Assembly (NCBI GenBank): GCA_003697065.1
Contig: RFFY01000416.1
Span: 1 to 5,160, forward strand
Direction of reading: 5' to 3'
DNA length: 5,160 bases
DNA from: Actinomyces sp.
GTDB taxonomy: Bacteria; Actinomycetota; Acidimicrobiia; Acidimicrobiales; Aldehydirespiratoraceae
In this document: in pieces, positions 4,392 through 5,160 of the stretch
How positions within the stretch are numbered: position 1 is the first letter of the stretch
How the letters are laid out: each line of letters opens with the position of its first letter
The notes under the pieces: model-generated
Database searches by the model: none
Seen by the model: only the letters and a program-made list of their open reading frames with translations
Told to the model about the DNA's origin: nothing
Made by a program: the position numbers and the translations under genes

Positions 4392-5160
4392 TCGAGCTCG
4401 AGGCGTGCGCCCACGTGGTGCCCCTCATGGCCCCGGAGACGGTGGTCGAGGTGGCCCGCCAGGCCGAACGCATCGGCTATCACCACTGCCTCGTCGCCGA
4501 CGAGGGCTTCCACCCCGACGTGCACACCTGCCTCGGGATGATCGCCCGCGAAACCACCCGGATGCGCCTCGGCTTCTCGGCCAACCCCTACACCCGCCAC
4601 CCGGCGGTGACGGCGGCCGCCGCGGCCACCCTCGACCGTCTGAGCGGGGGCCGGGCCTTCGTGACCCTTCTCACCGGGGGTTCGATGGTGCTGGGCCCGA
4701 TGGGTCTCGAGCGCCACCGCCCCCGGGTCACGCTCGACGACGCCCTGCAGGTGATGCGCCTCTTGTGGACCGGCGACGAGGTGACCCACCACGGCCCCGT
4801 GTTCTCCCTCGATCGGGCCCGCCTGGCGGTGGCGCCGTGCCAGGCACACGTGTGGGTCGCGGGACGGGGTCCGGGTGTGCTCGGGGTGGCCGGCCGCCAC
4901 GCCGATCTCGCCCTGTGCACGGTGAAACCCGACCTGGCCGGCGCCTTCGCGGTGGTGGACGAGGCGGCGCGCGGCCGGCCGGCGCCGCCGCGCCGGGCCT
5001 ACCTGGGACGGATCTGCTTCACCGAGGAGATGCTCGAGGACCAGGCGGCCACCTTGCCCTTCGTGCTCCTCGACTCCCCCCGACGCGTCCTCGAGGCCAT
5101 CGGCTTCGACGAGGAGGAGATCGCCCTGGTCGAGCGGGCAGCGGCCGACAACCGGCCCGA
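4388..5160 (+). CDS. LLM-class (luciferase-like) flavin/F420-type oxidoreductase, Mer-like; C-terminus cut by right edge
   Basis: The frame is open for 257 codons from GTG at 4388 to the window edge. The start overlaps the SDR stop as GTGA, and a ribosome site AAGGA (4374-4378) lies 9 nt upstream inside the SDR gene, so the pair is translationally coupled. The protein shows the PF00296 TIM-barrel pattern: PETVVEVARQAERIGY (16-31), RLGFSANPYTRHPAVTAAA (60-78), LDRLSGGRAFV (82-92), GGSMVLGPMGL (97-107) and VWVAGRGPGVLGVAGRHAD (155-173). NPYTRHP, the GGS..LGP.GL block and a late GRGP..L..AG segment (usually ARGP) are features of the methylenetetrahydromethanopterin-reductase-like subgroup, which uses coenzyme F420; FMN use cannot be excluded. 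Its partner SDR suggests successive redox steps on one substrate. About 60-90 residues are probably missing. Family call sure, cofactor and substrate inferred. Confidence 0.9.
   Translation, partial: MIELEACAHVVPLMAPETVVEVARQAERIGYHHCLVADEGFHPDVHTCLGMIARETTRMRLGFSANPYTRHPAVTAAAAATLDRLSGGRAFVTLLTGGSMVLGPMGLERHRPRVTLDDALQVMRLLWTGDEVTHHGPVFSLDRARLAVAPCQAHVWVAGRGPGVLGVAGRHADLALCTVKPDLAGAFAVVDEAARGRPAPPRRAYLGRICFTEEMLEDQAATLPFVLLDSPRRVLEAIGFDEEEIALVERAAADNRP

Noticed and set aside
1..5160. CRISPR array, transposase, insertion-sequence ends or a toxin-antitoxin pair
   Set aside because: No spaced direct repeats, no transposase motifs, and no small partner gene beside fic were found.

Overview
The window comes from a very GC-rich bacterium, most likely an actinomycete-type organism (Actinomycetota) and possibly a member of Acidimicrobiia. 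That placement is inferred from four things: strong GC bias at codon third positions, a DUF222/13E12-type gene with a TCGAAC-N4-GTTCGA-like SOS box, an F420/LLM-type flavoprotein, and -10 boxes of the form TAGNNT. No rRNA or marker gene fixes the taxon.

Layout from left to right. (1) 1-422, minus strand: the N-terminal 140 codons of a DUF222 (13E12-repeat/HNH-type) protein that runs off the left edge. Its start codon lies inside a LexA-like palindrome and directly downstream of a -10 box. (2) 538-1758, plus strand: a complete acyl-CoA dehydrogenase, divergent from gene 1 and with its own promoter. (3) 1814-2188, plus strand: three tRNA genes, Ser(UGA), Ser(GCU) and Arg(ACG), each preceded by a -10-like hexamer and closed by a strong hairpin at 2195-2221. 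(4) 2314-3459, minus strand: a class II Fic (putative AMP-transferase) protein with a C-terminal winged helix, convergent with the tRNAs. The 92 bases between the hairpin and its stop codon show nothing I can name. (5) 3639-4391 and 4388 to the right edge, plus strand: a translationally coupled pair. The first gene is a pteridine-reductase-like short-chain dehydrogenase in which the catalytic Tyr is replaced by His. The second is a luciferase-like flavin/F420-type oxidoreductase resembling the methylenetetrahydromethanopterin reductase group, cut by the window edge.

How the parts fit. The acyl-CoA dehydrogenase and the SDR-LLM pair look like housekeeping or catabolic redox genes and share a promoter type (CWGACG, 17-bp spacer, TAGCGT). 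The two minus-strand genes, DUF222 and Fic, share a different layout: CGGCGTAG-containing -10, then 7 nt, then ATG. This predicts leaderless mRNAs. The most distinctive observations are the SOS box fused to the DUF222 start codon, the Asp-His-Lys active site of the SDR next to a Mer-like flavoprotein, and the consistent TAGNNT promoter signature, including one tRNA predicted to start transcription at its own first base. I do not see a mobile element, a CRISPR array or a clearly new multi-gene defence system.
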